Source: CAZXEJ01 sp964639895
GTDB taxonomy: Bacteria; Desulfobacterota_D; UBA1144; Nemesobacterales; JADFKM01
NCBI GenBank assembly: GCA_964639895.1
Contig: CAZXEJ010000050.1
Span: forward strand, 1 to 13,350
DNA: 13,350 nucleotides
Reading direction: 5' to 3'
Shown: one piece after another, positions 5,904-12,717 of the stretch
How the letters are laid out: every line of letters starts with the position of its first letter
How positions within the stretch are numbered: the stretch's first letter is position 1
The notes under the pieces: generated by a model
Seen by the model: only the letters and a program-made list of their open reading frames with translations
Database searches by the model: none
What the model was told of the DNA's origin: nothing
Position numbers and translations under genes: made by a program

Positions 5904-6545
5904 TCACACCCCCTTTCTGTCTCCCCACAAAAGCTTGTGAAGCTGCGGCAAGACGCGAACCCGATGGAGGCCGTCCTTGAGGACCGCCTCGGCGATCCAC
6001 CGTGCCTCGCTTCCCCCCACGGGTTGGAACACCACCTGAGCACGCGTGGGCCGTTCGTCGAGTATGCGCAGGGCATAGTCGTAGTCGCGCCGGTCGGCCA
6101 AGACGAACTTCAGTTGATCCTTCTCCTCAAGAGAGCCGGGCAGAGAGGGATCCATCCTTCCCTCCATGCCCGAGCTCGGGCACTTGCAGTCCATGCTAAT
6201 CACACACCGCTCGTCCCCGAAGATGGCCGGAGGCCGCCGGTGTCCGCTGGTCTCAAGGACTACCAGCATTCCCCCGTCGAGCAGCCTCCGTGTGAGCGCC
6301 TCCACCTCGCCGGCCTGCAGCAAGGGCTCGCCCCCGGTTATGCAGACCCTCGCACACCCGTAGCATGCGACACGCCTGTAGACATCATCCACTCCCAGCA
6401 CCTCGAAGCGGCCGCCCTCGACGGCATACATCGTATCGCACCACCTGCAACGGAGATCACAGCCGTAGAGGCGCACGAACACGGTGGGAAGTCCGATCTC
6501 CGTACCTTCGCCCTGTAGGGAGAAGAATATCTCGCTTATCCTCAT
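5904..6545 (-). CDS. queE: 7-carboxy-7-deazaguanine synthase
   Basis: QueE is a radical SAM enzyme that converts 6-carboxytetrahydropterin to 7-carboxy-7-deazaguanine, on the route to preQ0 and queuosine. The 213-residue product has the compact QueE length. It opens with MRISEIFFSLQGEGTEIGLPT, the family signature, and then Cys29-x3-Cys33-x2-Cys36 for the 4Fe-4S cluster, followed by CITGGEPLLQ, LETSG and SMDCKCPSSGM. The start at ATG 6543-6545 fits the family N-terminus although its ribosome site is weak; the open frame further upstream is Arg/Ser-rich and has no homology-like features. It follows queC by 58 bases on the same strand and is probably cotranscribed. queD and queF are not in the window. 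Confidence 0.95.
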   Translation of the reverse strand: MRISEIFFSLQGEGTEIGLPTVFVRLYGCDLRCRWCDTMYAVEGGRFEVLGVDDVYRRVACYGCARVCITGGEPLLQAGEVEALTRRLLDGGMLVVLETSGHRRPPAIFGDERCVISMDCKCPSSGMEGRMDPSLPGSLEEKDQLKFVLADRRDYDYALRILDERPTRAQVVFQPVGGSEARWIAEAVLKDGLHRVRVLPQLHKLLWGDRKGV

Positions 6546-6603
6546 CTCGGCAGACACCGGCGGGGGCGGCCCAAGCGGCGATGACTCTCCGGCCCACTCT
6601 GGG

Positions 6604-7290
6604 TCAACGCTCGTATCGCGTCGGGTCCGTGACACCCGCCTCGAGGAAGGCCCTCTTCCTCTCGCGGCACGAGCTGCAGACGCCGCAGTGAAGCTCCCCA
6701 CCCCTGTAGCACGACCACGTCAACTCGAACGGTACCCCCAGCTCCACGCCCAGCTTCACTATATCGGCCTTGTCCATATCGACGAAGGGAGCCTCCACGC
6801 GGAACCCCTCGTCGTCGATGGCGAGCCTCTCGGCCCGCTCGAAGGCAAGGACGAACTCCCTCCGGCAGTCCGGGTAGACACCGCGGTCCGAATGATGCGC
6901 CCCGAAGAGGACGGCGCGGGCCCCCACGCTGACGGCGTAGGCCACGGCGATCGAGAGGAACACGGCGTTACGGTTGGGCACAACGGTGGCCCTGAGGGTC
7001 GAGTAGTGCTCGGCCTCGGCAGGCACCTCGGGCACGGGTACGTTTGGGTCGGTGAGCGCCGAGCCCGACATTGTGGGAGCTACGGCCGAGAGATCGAGCA
7101 GGCGGTGATCGACCCCTACGGCCCGGCATACGGCCTCGGCCGAGTGCACCTCGCGGCTGTGCTTCTGTCCGTAAAGGAACGTGAGGGCTCGGACATCGCA
7201 TCCATCCGCCTTTGCCTTATAGAGCAGGGTGGTGCTGTCGATGCCGCCCGATACTATGACTATGCTCCCGCCGTCGGAACCGCTCATCAC
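6604..7290 (-). CDS. queC: 7-cyano-7-deazaguanine (preQ0) synthase
   Basis: QueC uses ATP and ammonia to turn 7-carboxy-7-deazaguanine into preQ0, the step after QueE. The 228-residue product has the PP-loop SGGIDS (14-19) and a C-terminal zinc site Cys194-x7-Cys202-x2-Cys205-x2-Cys208 inside SCYRGGELHCGVCSSC. Other family blocks seen are FLYGQKHSRE, VPNRNAVFLSIAVAYA and GAHHSDRGVYPDCR. Start: GTG 7288-7290 is nine bases from GAGGAG, and ATG 7285-7287 one codon later is equally possible. The open frame upstream as far as 7872 overlaps the riboswitch on the other strand and is not coding. queC is divergent from the B12 operon with about 95 bases between its start and the opposing -35 box. preQ0 may feed queuosine, archaeosine-like or DNA modification; nothing here decides which. 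Confidence 0.95.
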   Translation of the reverse strand: MMSGSDGGSIVIVSGGIDSTTLLYKAKADGCDVRALTFLYGQKHSREVHSAEAVCRAVGVDHRLLDLSAVAPTMSGSALTDPNVPVPEVPAEAEHYSTLRATVVPNRNAVFLSIAVAYAVSVGARAVLFGAHHSDRGVYPDCRREFVLAFERAERLAIDDEGFRVEAPFVDMDKADIVKLGVELGVPFELTWSCYRGGELHCGVCSSCRERKRAFLEAGVTDPTRYER

Positions 7291-7384
7291 CAAATAGAAC
7301 TCCTCACCCTCTAACTCTAATATTACCCCATACCACGCCCCGAGGCGGAGAAAAATGCGGCGCGGCGTCCGGGGGGCGAGGGGT

Positions 7385-7412
7385 TTGACATCCACACGGC
7401 CAAGTGGATAAT
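7385..7412 (+). promoter_or_regulatory. Near-consensus sigma70 promoter of the B12 operon
   Basis: A perfect TTGACA (7385-7390) is 16 bases from GATAAT (7407-7412). Initiation would be near 7419, directly ahead of the cobalamin riboswitch. A strong promoter held in check by a riboswitch is the usual arrangement for B12 uptake genes. Confidence 0.78.
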
Positions 7413-7419
7413 TGTTTGC

Positions 7420-7633
7420 AGGGGCGACGCAGGGAACCAGGTGGGAATCCTGGGCTGTACCCGCAGCCGTAACCGGTGAGGACGCCGCCGCGCATGGGGC
7501 GCCGCTCGGCTCCCCAGTGTCACTGAGCCCAGGCGGGCTTGGGAAGGCTAGCGGCGGCGACCGTGCTTGGAGCCGTTGCCGGAAGCCGGAATACCTCTTC
7601 GCCCGTACGAAGCCTCGGGAGCTAGGCACCCTC
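7420..7633 (+). ncRNA. Cobalamin (adenosylcobalamin-type) riboswitch
   Basis: The conserved cobalamin aptamer core is plain: GGGAACCAGGTGGGAATCC (7432-7450), then GCTG-ACCCGCAGCCGTAA (about 7454-7472) and a B12 box AAGCCGGAATACCTC (7583-7597). Paired elements: CCAGG/CCTGG (7437-7441, 7449-7453) with loop TGGGAAT, and a distal hairpin CTTCG/CGAAG (7597-7601, 7608-7612) with loop CCCGTA; the GGG and CCC of these loops can form the kissing contact typical of the class. After the distal hairpin, GCCT/AGGC (7612-7615, 7624-7627) encloses a GGGAG and overlaps the AGG ribosome site, and no U-tailed terminator follows, so control at translation initiation of btuF is likely. Bound coenzyme B12 should turn the operon off. 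Confidence 0.93.
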
Positions 7634-8578
7634 GTGATATCCCAGACCGCACGGTCCCCCAATCCTCCCCCGCCCCGGGGAACGACACGACCGTCGATAC
7701 TCATGGCGGCCGTGGCGGTGCTCCTGGTAGGCTGGACGGCCTTGACCCCGCTCCGCGCCGCATACCGGTCCCGCAGCGGAGAGGGCTGCCCACGTAGGAT
7801 AGTCTCACTCAACCTTGCAGCCGACGAGATCCTCGTCGACCTCGTCCCACGCGAACGAATCACGGCCCTCACCTACCTGGCACCCATCGAAGGGCTCTCC
7901 CATATAGCCGATAGGGTGGACGGGCTCAACGCAACCGCCACCATGAATCTGGAGCGGGTGGTGGCGATGAGGCCCGACCTGGTGATACTGTCACGCTACG
8001 CTCCTGCCGGGTTCCCGGAGCAGCTCGAAGGTGCCGGGATAAGGACGGTCGTCCTGGACGAATTCGACTCCATAGCCGGCATAGAGCGCACGATACTCAG
8101 GATTGGGGACGCCGTCTGCGAGCCCGAACGGGCCAGGATGCTCGTCGAGGGGATGCGCACCGCGCTCGAGCAGGTGGCCTCGACCATCCCCAGGCACAAG
8201 CCCCCGCCTCGAGTGCTTTACTACACGCCGGACGGCTTTACGGCCGGTGCATCGACGCTCATCGGCGAGATGATCACCCGAGCCGGTGGGGTCAACGCCG
8301 CCGCAGCTCTGGGTATAGTGGGCGAGAGCAGGATATCGCTCGAATACGTACTGGCCATAGACCCGGACGTCATCGTAACAGGGACCCTCGACGGCGGACC
8401 CGACGCGACAAGGCGCCTGCTGCAGCGGGACCCGGTGCTCGCTACACTCAGGGCGGTGCGCGACGGGAAGGTGTACGGGCTAGAAGAGAAGTACCTAACG
8501 TCGGCGTCCCACCACGTGGTCGAAGGTGTGAGCATGCTGGCACGCATAATATGGCAACAGGGAGCTGAGAGACGATGA
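7634..8578 (+). CDS. btuF: Periplasmic cobalamin-binding protein of ABC transporter (BtuF-like)
   Basis: A helical-backbone (class III) substrate-binding protein of the Fe3+-siderophore/cobalamin family, 314 aa with signal peptide. Residues 22-38 (ILMAAVAVLLVGWTALT) are the hydrophobic core after an Arg-containing n-region. No lipobox cysteine follows, so a soluble periplasmic protein is expected. The mature part begins PRRIVSLNLAADEILVDLVP, then MRPDLVILSRYAP and VLAIDPDVIVTGT, as in BtuF/FhuD/FepB folds. The start is inferred: GTG 7634 supplies the n-region and has an AGG seven bases upstream; ATG 7703 would leave a signal peptide without positive charge. Cobalamin specificity is inferred from the riboswitch ahead of it. 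It overlaps btuC by ATGA. Confidence 0.9.
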   Translation: MISQTARSPNPPPPRGTTRPSILMAAVAVLLVGWTALTPLRAAYRSRSGEGCPRRIVSLNLAADEILVDLVPRERITALTYLAPIEGLSHIADRVDGLNATATMNLERVVAMRPDLVILSRYAPAGFPEQLEGAGIRTVVLDEFDSIAGIERTILRIGDAVCEPERARMLVEGMRTALEQVASTIPRHKPPPRVLYYTPDGFTAGASTLIGEMITRAGGVNAAAALGIVGESRISLEYVLAIDPDVIVTGTLDGGPDATRRLLQRDPVLATLRAVRDGKVYGLEEKYLTSASHHVVEGVSMLARIIWQQGAERR

Positions 8579-9621
8579 ACCTCCGGACCAGAACGGTTGT
8601 GGTGCTCTCACTGAGCCTTGCGGCCTTGATACTCTCGGTCATGTTATCGTTGTCTTACGGGGCAGTGGACGTAAGCCTCGGCAAGACGCTCTCCGTACTG
8701 GCCGGAGCACTGAGCGGAGGCGGCGGGCACGCCGATCCCGTGAGCGCTACGGCCAAGACAATCATACTCTACATACGGCTGCCGCGCGTCCTGCTTGCGG
8801 CACTCGTAGGCGGCGGCCTGGCCGCTGCGGGTGCCGTGATGCAGGCCATCTTCAAGAACCCCATGGCCGAGCCCGGCGTGCTCGGCTGGGCAAGCGGCGG
8901 GGCACTGGCGGCCGTGGTGGTCATCTACGGCGGCCTTGCCCACGCGGTACCGCTCGCCCTGCCCGTGGGAGCATTCCTGGGTACTTTGGTCACGGCGCTC
9001 GTGGTGCACAGGGTAGCGTCGGTCGACGGCTACGCGCCCGGCTCGATGCTGCTTCTGACGGGCATAGCCGTCGGATCGCTCGCCACAGCGCTCACCACGC
9101 TCGTGCTTACCCTCTCAGACGTGTGGGCCATGCGCGAGATGTTGTTCTGGCTGCTGGGCGGCGTGGACGACAGGGGGTGGAGCCACGTCCGGATAGCGGC
9201 CGTGCCTGTGCTGGCGGGGTTCGCCGGAATCGTGCTCTTCGCCAAGGACTTAAACGCCATGGCGCTCGGTGAGGAGACGGCCGCGACCTTGGGCGTCGAC
9301 GTCAGGAAGACCCAGAATCGGCTTCTGGTTTTGTGCTCGCTCATAGTAGGCGGATGCGTCGCCGTAAGCGGCGTGATAGGGTTCGTGGGCCTCATAGTGC
9401 CTCATCTCATGCGGCTCATCGTAGGGGCGAACAACCGCGTACTTCTTCCCGCCTCCTTCGTCGTCGGAGCCGCCTTCTTGCCGCTCGCCGACCTTCTGAG
9501 CCGTACGGCCGCCAAGCCAACGGAGATAAGGCTGGGTGTGACTACGGCCGCCCTGGGCGTGCCCTTCTTCCTCTACCTGCTGCGCAAGAACAAATCGAAA
9601 CTGTCTGGGGGTATCGTATGA
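8575..9621 (+). CDS. btuC: Cobalamin ABC transporter permease (FecCD family)
   Basis: The 348-residue membrane protein is the permease that dimerises in a BtuC2D2 importer. It is strongly hydrophobic, with about ten membrane segments. Family motifs: RLPRVL (68-73), GAVMQAIFKNPMAEPGVLGWASG (86-108), and near the C-terminus GVIGFVGLIVPHLMRLIVG followed by GVTTAALGVPFFLYLLRK. EETAATLGVDV lies in the cytoplasmic coupling region that contacts the ATPase. Its ATG (8575-8577) overlaps the btuF stop as ATGA and its own stop overlaps the btuD ATG in the same way, so the three are translationally coupled. Iron-siderophore permeases share the fold; the riboswitch argues for corrinoid. Confidence 0.94.
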   Translation: MNLRTRTVVVLSLSLAALILSVMLSLSYGAVDVSLGKTLSVLAGALSGGGGHADPVSATAKTIILYIRLPRVLLAALVGGGLAAAGAVMQAIFKNPMAEPGVLGWASGGALAAVVVIYGGLAHAVPLALPVGAFLGTLVTALVVHRVASVDGYAPGSMLLLTGIAVGSLATALTTLVLTLSDVWAMREMLFWLLGGVDDRGWSHVRIAAVPVLAGFAGIVLFAKDLNAMALGEETAATLGVDVRKTQNRLLVLCSLIVGGCVAVSGVIGFVGLIVPHLMRLIVGANNRVLLPASFVVGAAFLPLADLLSRTAAKPTEIRLGVTTAALGVPFFLYLLRKNKSKLSGGIV

Positions 9622-10445
9622 AGGGGACCGAAGCGCGCGGCATCGAGGTCAGGGGACTTTCGTACGGCGTCGAGGGGCGGTGGATTCTGCGCGACGTCTC
9701 GCTCTCGGTTGAGAAGGGCGAGGTGGTGGGTGTCGTGGGTCCGAACGGGGCCGGAAAGTCGACGCTGCTCAGAGCCATACTGCGCATCGTGAGACCGCAG
9801 GAGGGGGAGGTCGCGCTGCTCGGCACCCCCGTCGAGCGGATGAGCGCGAGGGAGATGGCAAAGAGGGTTGCCTTCGTACCTCAGAGCACGGTATTCTCCT
9901 TCCCCTTCACGGTGACCGAGGTGGTGATGATGGGAAGGACCCCCTATGCGGGACGGCTCATCCCGGAGGGCAGGGCCGACTACGCGTTGTGTCTGGACTG
10001 CCTGAGGACGGTGGAGATGGAAGGGCTCGCCGAGAGGGTGGTAACGGAGCTCTCCCACGGCGAGAAGCAGCTCGTCGTCATAGCACGCGCACTGGCGCAA
10101 CAGCCCGAATTCCTGCTTCTCGACGAGCCTACGTCCAACCTGGACATACACCACGAGCTGACCATAATGGACCTCCTGCGAAGGCTCTCGCACGAAGACG
10201 GCAAAGGCGTGCTGGTAGTGGTCCACGACCTGCATCTGGCGCTCAGGTACTGCGACAAGGTCGTGGTGCTCGAGGGCGGCCGCGTTAGTGCTTCGGGCAA
10301 TCCGCGCCGGGTGCTCACACCCGCGCTCATAAGCAAGGTGTTCCGTGTAAAGGTGCACATGTCGTCCCTACCCGAGACCCGGGACAAGGTCATAGTACCC
10401 CTCGCCCCGCTGCGCGACGGCAACGCGCCCGGCGACGACGGCTGA
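9618..10445 (+). CDS. btuD: Cobalamin ABC transporter ATPase (FepC/BtuD family)
   Basis: A 275-residue ATP-binding subunit powering import through BtuC. All ABC motifs are intact: Walker A GPNGAGKST (41-49), Q-loop Gln89, signature LSHGE (145-149, a common variant of LSGGE in this family), Walker B LLLDE (166-170), D-loop SNLD (173-176) and switch His203 in VVHDLH. The start at ATG 9618 forms an ATGA overlap with the btuC stop. About 60 extra residues follow the core and end in a Gly/Asp-rich tail. It is the last gene of the riboswitch-controlled operon. A 223-base gap then separates it from mutA. Confidence 0.94.
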   Translation: MKGTEARGIEVRGLSYGVEGRWILRDVSLSVEKGEVVGVVGPNGAGKSTLLRAILRIVRPQEGEVALLGTPVERMSAREMAKRVAFVPQSTVFSFPFTVTEVVMMGRTPYAGRLIPEGRADYALCLDCLRTVEMEGLAERVVTELSHGEKQLVVIARALAQQPEFLLLDEPTSNLDIHHELTIMDLLRRLSHEDGKGVLVVVHDLHLALRYCDKVVVLEGGRVSASGNPRRVLTPALISKVFRVKVHMSSLPETRDKVIVPLAPLRDGNAPGDDG

Positions 10446-10474
10446 TTCAGGCGGCTCCTCCCTGTCCGCAGCAG

Positions 10475-10506
10475 CACCGCTCCCCCTGCCGCGAGGCGAG
10501 GCGGTG
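10475..10506 (+). terminator. Possible terminator after btuD
   Basis: CACCGC (10475-10480) pairs with GCGGTG (10501-10506), and inside it GCC-GCGA-GGC forms a GNRA-capped mini-stem. The following bases ATTTAAA give only a weak U tract, so termination may be partial and allow read-through into mutA. Confidence 0.33.
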
Positions 10507-10508
10507 AT

Positions 10509-10537
10509 TTAAACCCGCCGTCAAAACATGGTAAATT
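10509..10537 (+). promoter_or_regulatory. Possible promoter for mutA-mutB
   Basis: In the single AT-rich patch of the gap, TTAAAC (10509-10514) is 17 bases from TAAATT (10532-10537). The match to consensus is modest. It would give a leader of about 125 nt before mutA. Confidence 0.38.
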
Positions 10538-10556
10538 CTCATAGGACGAGCCGTTC

Positions 10557-10645
10557 CGCTCTCGGGATGCGGACCCACCCTCGGGGGGAGAGCGCTCGGG
10601 ACGCACCATGCGTACGGGCCTGCCTCCCCGCGGGGGGAGACGGCA
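10557..10645 (+). promoter_or_regulatory. Structured leader ahead of mutA
   Basis: Two GC-rich hairpins lie between the AT-rich patch and mutA. CGCTCTC (10557-10563) pairs with GAGAGCG (10588-10594) around a 24-nt loop. TGCCTCCCC (10621-10629) pairs with GGGGA (10634-10638) and GGCA (10642-10645) with a 3-nt bulge and GCGG loop. The imperfect repeats TCGGGATGCGGACC (10562-10575) and TCGGGACGCACC (10596-10607) also stand out. No B12 box is present, so this is not a second cobalamin riboswitch of the known type. Function unknown. Confidence 0.33.
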
Positions 10646-10668
10646 CCTCAACGGGAGAGTGTTAGGCA

Positions 10669-12717
10669 ATGGACGACAAAGGGAACAACGCGCCCCGCGA
10701 GGCGCTCTTCGGGGAATTCCCGCCCCAGACGAAGGAGCAGTGGATAGAGTTCATTGAGAAGACCCTCAAGGGGGAGGGGATCGAGAAGCTTTACTGGGAT
10801 ACCGTCGAGGGGTTGCGCGTCCCGCCGTTCTACGTGCTCGAAGACCTCGAGGGACTGGACCACGTCGACACCGTGCCGGGCCGTCCCCCCTTCAGACGCG
10901 GCACACGTTCGGGCGGCTGGAAGATAGACGAGGAGGTCTGGGCCGGCACCATCGCAGAAGCAAGACGGCTCGCACTGCGGGGGATCGAAGGCGGACTTGA
11001 CTCGGTCACGTTTCGCATCGATCTTACAGAAGAGGGCGTCGCCGGGGTGCCCGTAGTGACCCAGGCCGACATGGACACCCTACTCGAAGGACTTCCCCTC
11101 GAGGGGCGCGCCCTCGGCGTGGTCACCACGGCCACCCCCACGCCGGCACTCGCGATGCTGCTCAACTCGATGCGTACCCACGGCCTGGACGCTTCCGCGC
11201 TCGAGGGCATCATACACGCCGATCCCCTCGGATGGATGGAGACCCACGGCCGACCGCCGCGTCCCTGGGACACGGTGTTCGCCGAGCTGGCAAGCGCCGT
11301 ACAGTACGCCGAGTCAGAGACCCGTGGGGTGCGGGTCGTCTCGGTGGGAAGCCACGTCTACCACGAGGCGGGCGCCTCGATCGTCGAGGAGCTCGCCTTC
11401 ACGCTGGCCAAGGGCGTGGAATACATGGTTCAGCTCACCTCCCGTGACGTGGCCGTCGACGTCGCCGCGCGCCGCGTGGCGTTCTCGTTCGCCGTGGGAT
11501 CCAACTATTTCATGGAGATAGCAAAGCTCAGGGCGGCGCGCACGCTGTGGTCGAACATCATGGAGCAGTTCTCCCCGCGTACCGACGAGGCGCTCGAGAT
11601 GTACGTCCACGCCAAGGCCTCGCGCTGGTACCAGACCGTCTACGACCCATACGTGAACATGCTGAGGGCCACGACGCAGGCCATGTCGGCCGTGATCGCA
11701 GGCGCTCAGACCGTGACGCTGCGCCCCTTCGACGAGCCCTTCGCCGCGCCGGACGAATTTTCGCGCCGAATAAGCCGCAACGTGCAACTCTTGCTCCGAC
11801 ACGAATCCTACCTCGACAAGGTCCGGGACCCCGCCGGCGGCTCCTACTACGTCGAGCACCTGACCGACATGGTGGCCGACGCCGCCTGGGAGCTGTTCAA
11901 GAAGGTGGAGTCGATGGGTGGCATGGCAGAGGCCCTCAGACGTGGGTTTGTCCGAGACACCGTGGCCGAAACGGCCGCCGAGCGCCGAAGACGCCTTGCA
12001 CGCCGCAGGGACGTACTGGTGGGGACGAACATCTATCCCAACCCGACTGAGAGGATGTACGAGCGCATCCAGAAGGGCGGCGGTGAAACCGTCCCCCTTA
12101 CCCCCTATGCGGCCCGGCCCGGCCGTCCCGAAGGGCCCCGCCGTGTCGAAGAGGCCGTAGAAAGGCTGCGTGCCGGGGCAGACGTGGGCGAGTTCGCCCC
12201 GCGCCCCGACGACTCCGCCCCTTCGGTGCCCAGGCTCGAGCCCGAGCGGGCGGCTCAGAGCTTCGAAGAAATAAGGCTCGCCACGGAGAGATACGCCCTC
12301 GAGCACGGAAGGACGCCTGTGGTGTTCCTGCTGCCCACAGGAAACCTCCACCTCCGCCAGGCACGCGCTCGCTTCGCGCTCAACCTGTTCGGCACGGCCA
12401 GCTTCGAGGTGGTCGAGAACCTGGGATTCGAATCGGTCTCCGAAGGAATGAAGGAAGCGCACCGCAGGAAGGCCGACGTCGTGGTGCTGTGCAGCGCAGA
12501 CGAAGAGTATGCCGAAGCCGTACACGAGGCGCTCGGCTGCGTGGGCACGGGTGGCTACGCGCCTACGCTGGTTGTAGCCGGCAGACCCGAGGCGACGGGA
12601 GTGGATCCATCGGCGGGGGTAAGATTCATCTATCAGGGAATGGATGTGATAAAGGAGCTCAAGCAGTACCAGGAATTGCTGGGCATAAAGGATTGGGTTA
12701 AGGAGGACGAGCTATGA
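10669..12717 (+). CDS. mutA: Methylmalonyl-CoA mutase small (beta) subunit
   Basis: The non-catalytic subunit of the heterodimeric mutase that interconverts methylmalonyl-CoA and succinyl-CoA; 682 aa, normal for two-subunit enzymes. The N-terminus LFGEFPPQTKEQWIEFIEKTLKGEG is the usual subunit-contact region. Residues about 60-480 form the degenerate TIM barrel (RPPFRRGTRSGGWKIDEEV, TEEGVAGVPVV, VSVGSHVYHEAGAS, DPAGGSYYVEHLTD). Residues about 535-680 form a B12-binding-like Rossmann domain that lacks the DxHxxG cobalt-ligand motif, as expected for this subunit. Start at ATG 10669; GGGAG lies 11 bases upstream and a weak AGG three bases upstream. Its stop overlaps the mutB start (ATGA). Function depends on MutB, which holds the cofactor. 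Confidence 0.93.
   Translation: MDDKGNNAPREALFGEFPPQTKEQWIEFIEKTLKGEGIEKLYWDTVEGLRVPPFYVLEDLEGLDHVDTVPGRPPFRRGTRSGGWKIDEEVWAGTIAEARRLALRGIEGGLDSVTFRIDLTEEGVAGVPVVTQADMDTLLEGLPLEGRALGVVTTATPTPALAMLLNSMRTHGLDASALEGIIHADPLGWMETHGRPPRPWDTVFAELASAVQYAESETRGVRVVSVGSHVYHEAGASIVEELAFTLAKGVEYMVQLTSRDVAVDVAARRVAFSFAVGSNYFMEIAKLRAARTLWSNIMEQFSPRTDEALEMYVHAKASRWYQTVYDPYVNMLRATTQAMSAVIAGAQTVTLRPFDEPFAAPDEFSRRISRNVQLLLRHESYLDKVRDPAGGSYYVEHLTDMVADAAWELFKKVESMGGMAEALRRGFVRDTVAETAAERRRRLARRRDVLVGTNIYPNPTERMYERIQKGGGETVPLTPYAARPGRPEGPRRVEEAVERLRAGADVGEFAPRPDDSAPSVPRLEPERAAQSFEEIRLATERYALEHGRTPVVFLLPTGNLHLRQARARFALNLFGTASFEVVENLGFESVSEGMKEAHRRKADVVVLCSADEEYAEAVHEALGCVGTGGYAPTLVVAGRPEATGVDPSAGVRFIYQGMDVIKELKQYQELLGIKDWVKEDEL

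Noticed and set aside
7291..7384. preQ1 riboswitch ahead of queC
   Set aside because: The leader has no preQ1-type A-rich tail or short C-rich hairpin. Only a GC stretch followed by an AT-rich ribosome-site region is seen.
7412..7633. Upstream extension of the btuF reading frame
   Set aside because: The frame is open here only by chance; the bases form the conserved cobalamin riboswitch, and the translated residues show no homology-like pattern.
7291..7872. Upstream extension of the queC reading frame on the minus strand
   Set aside because: It would run through the riboswitch and btuF. The QueC family begins close to the PP-loop, as it does with the start at 7290.
10567..10665. A 32-codon ORF ending four bases before mutA
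   Set aside because: No ribosome site, Arg/Pro/Gly-rich composition typical of GC-rich noncoding DNA, and its bases are better explained by hairpins.
11314..12525. Open frame of 403 codons on the minus strand
   Set aside because: Antisense shadow of mutA, with no recognisable domain and no ribosome site.
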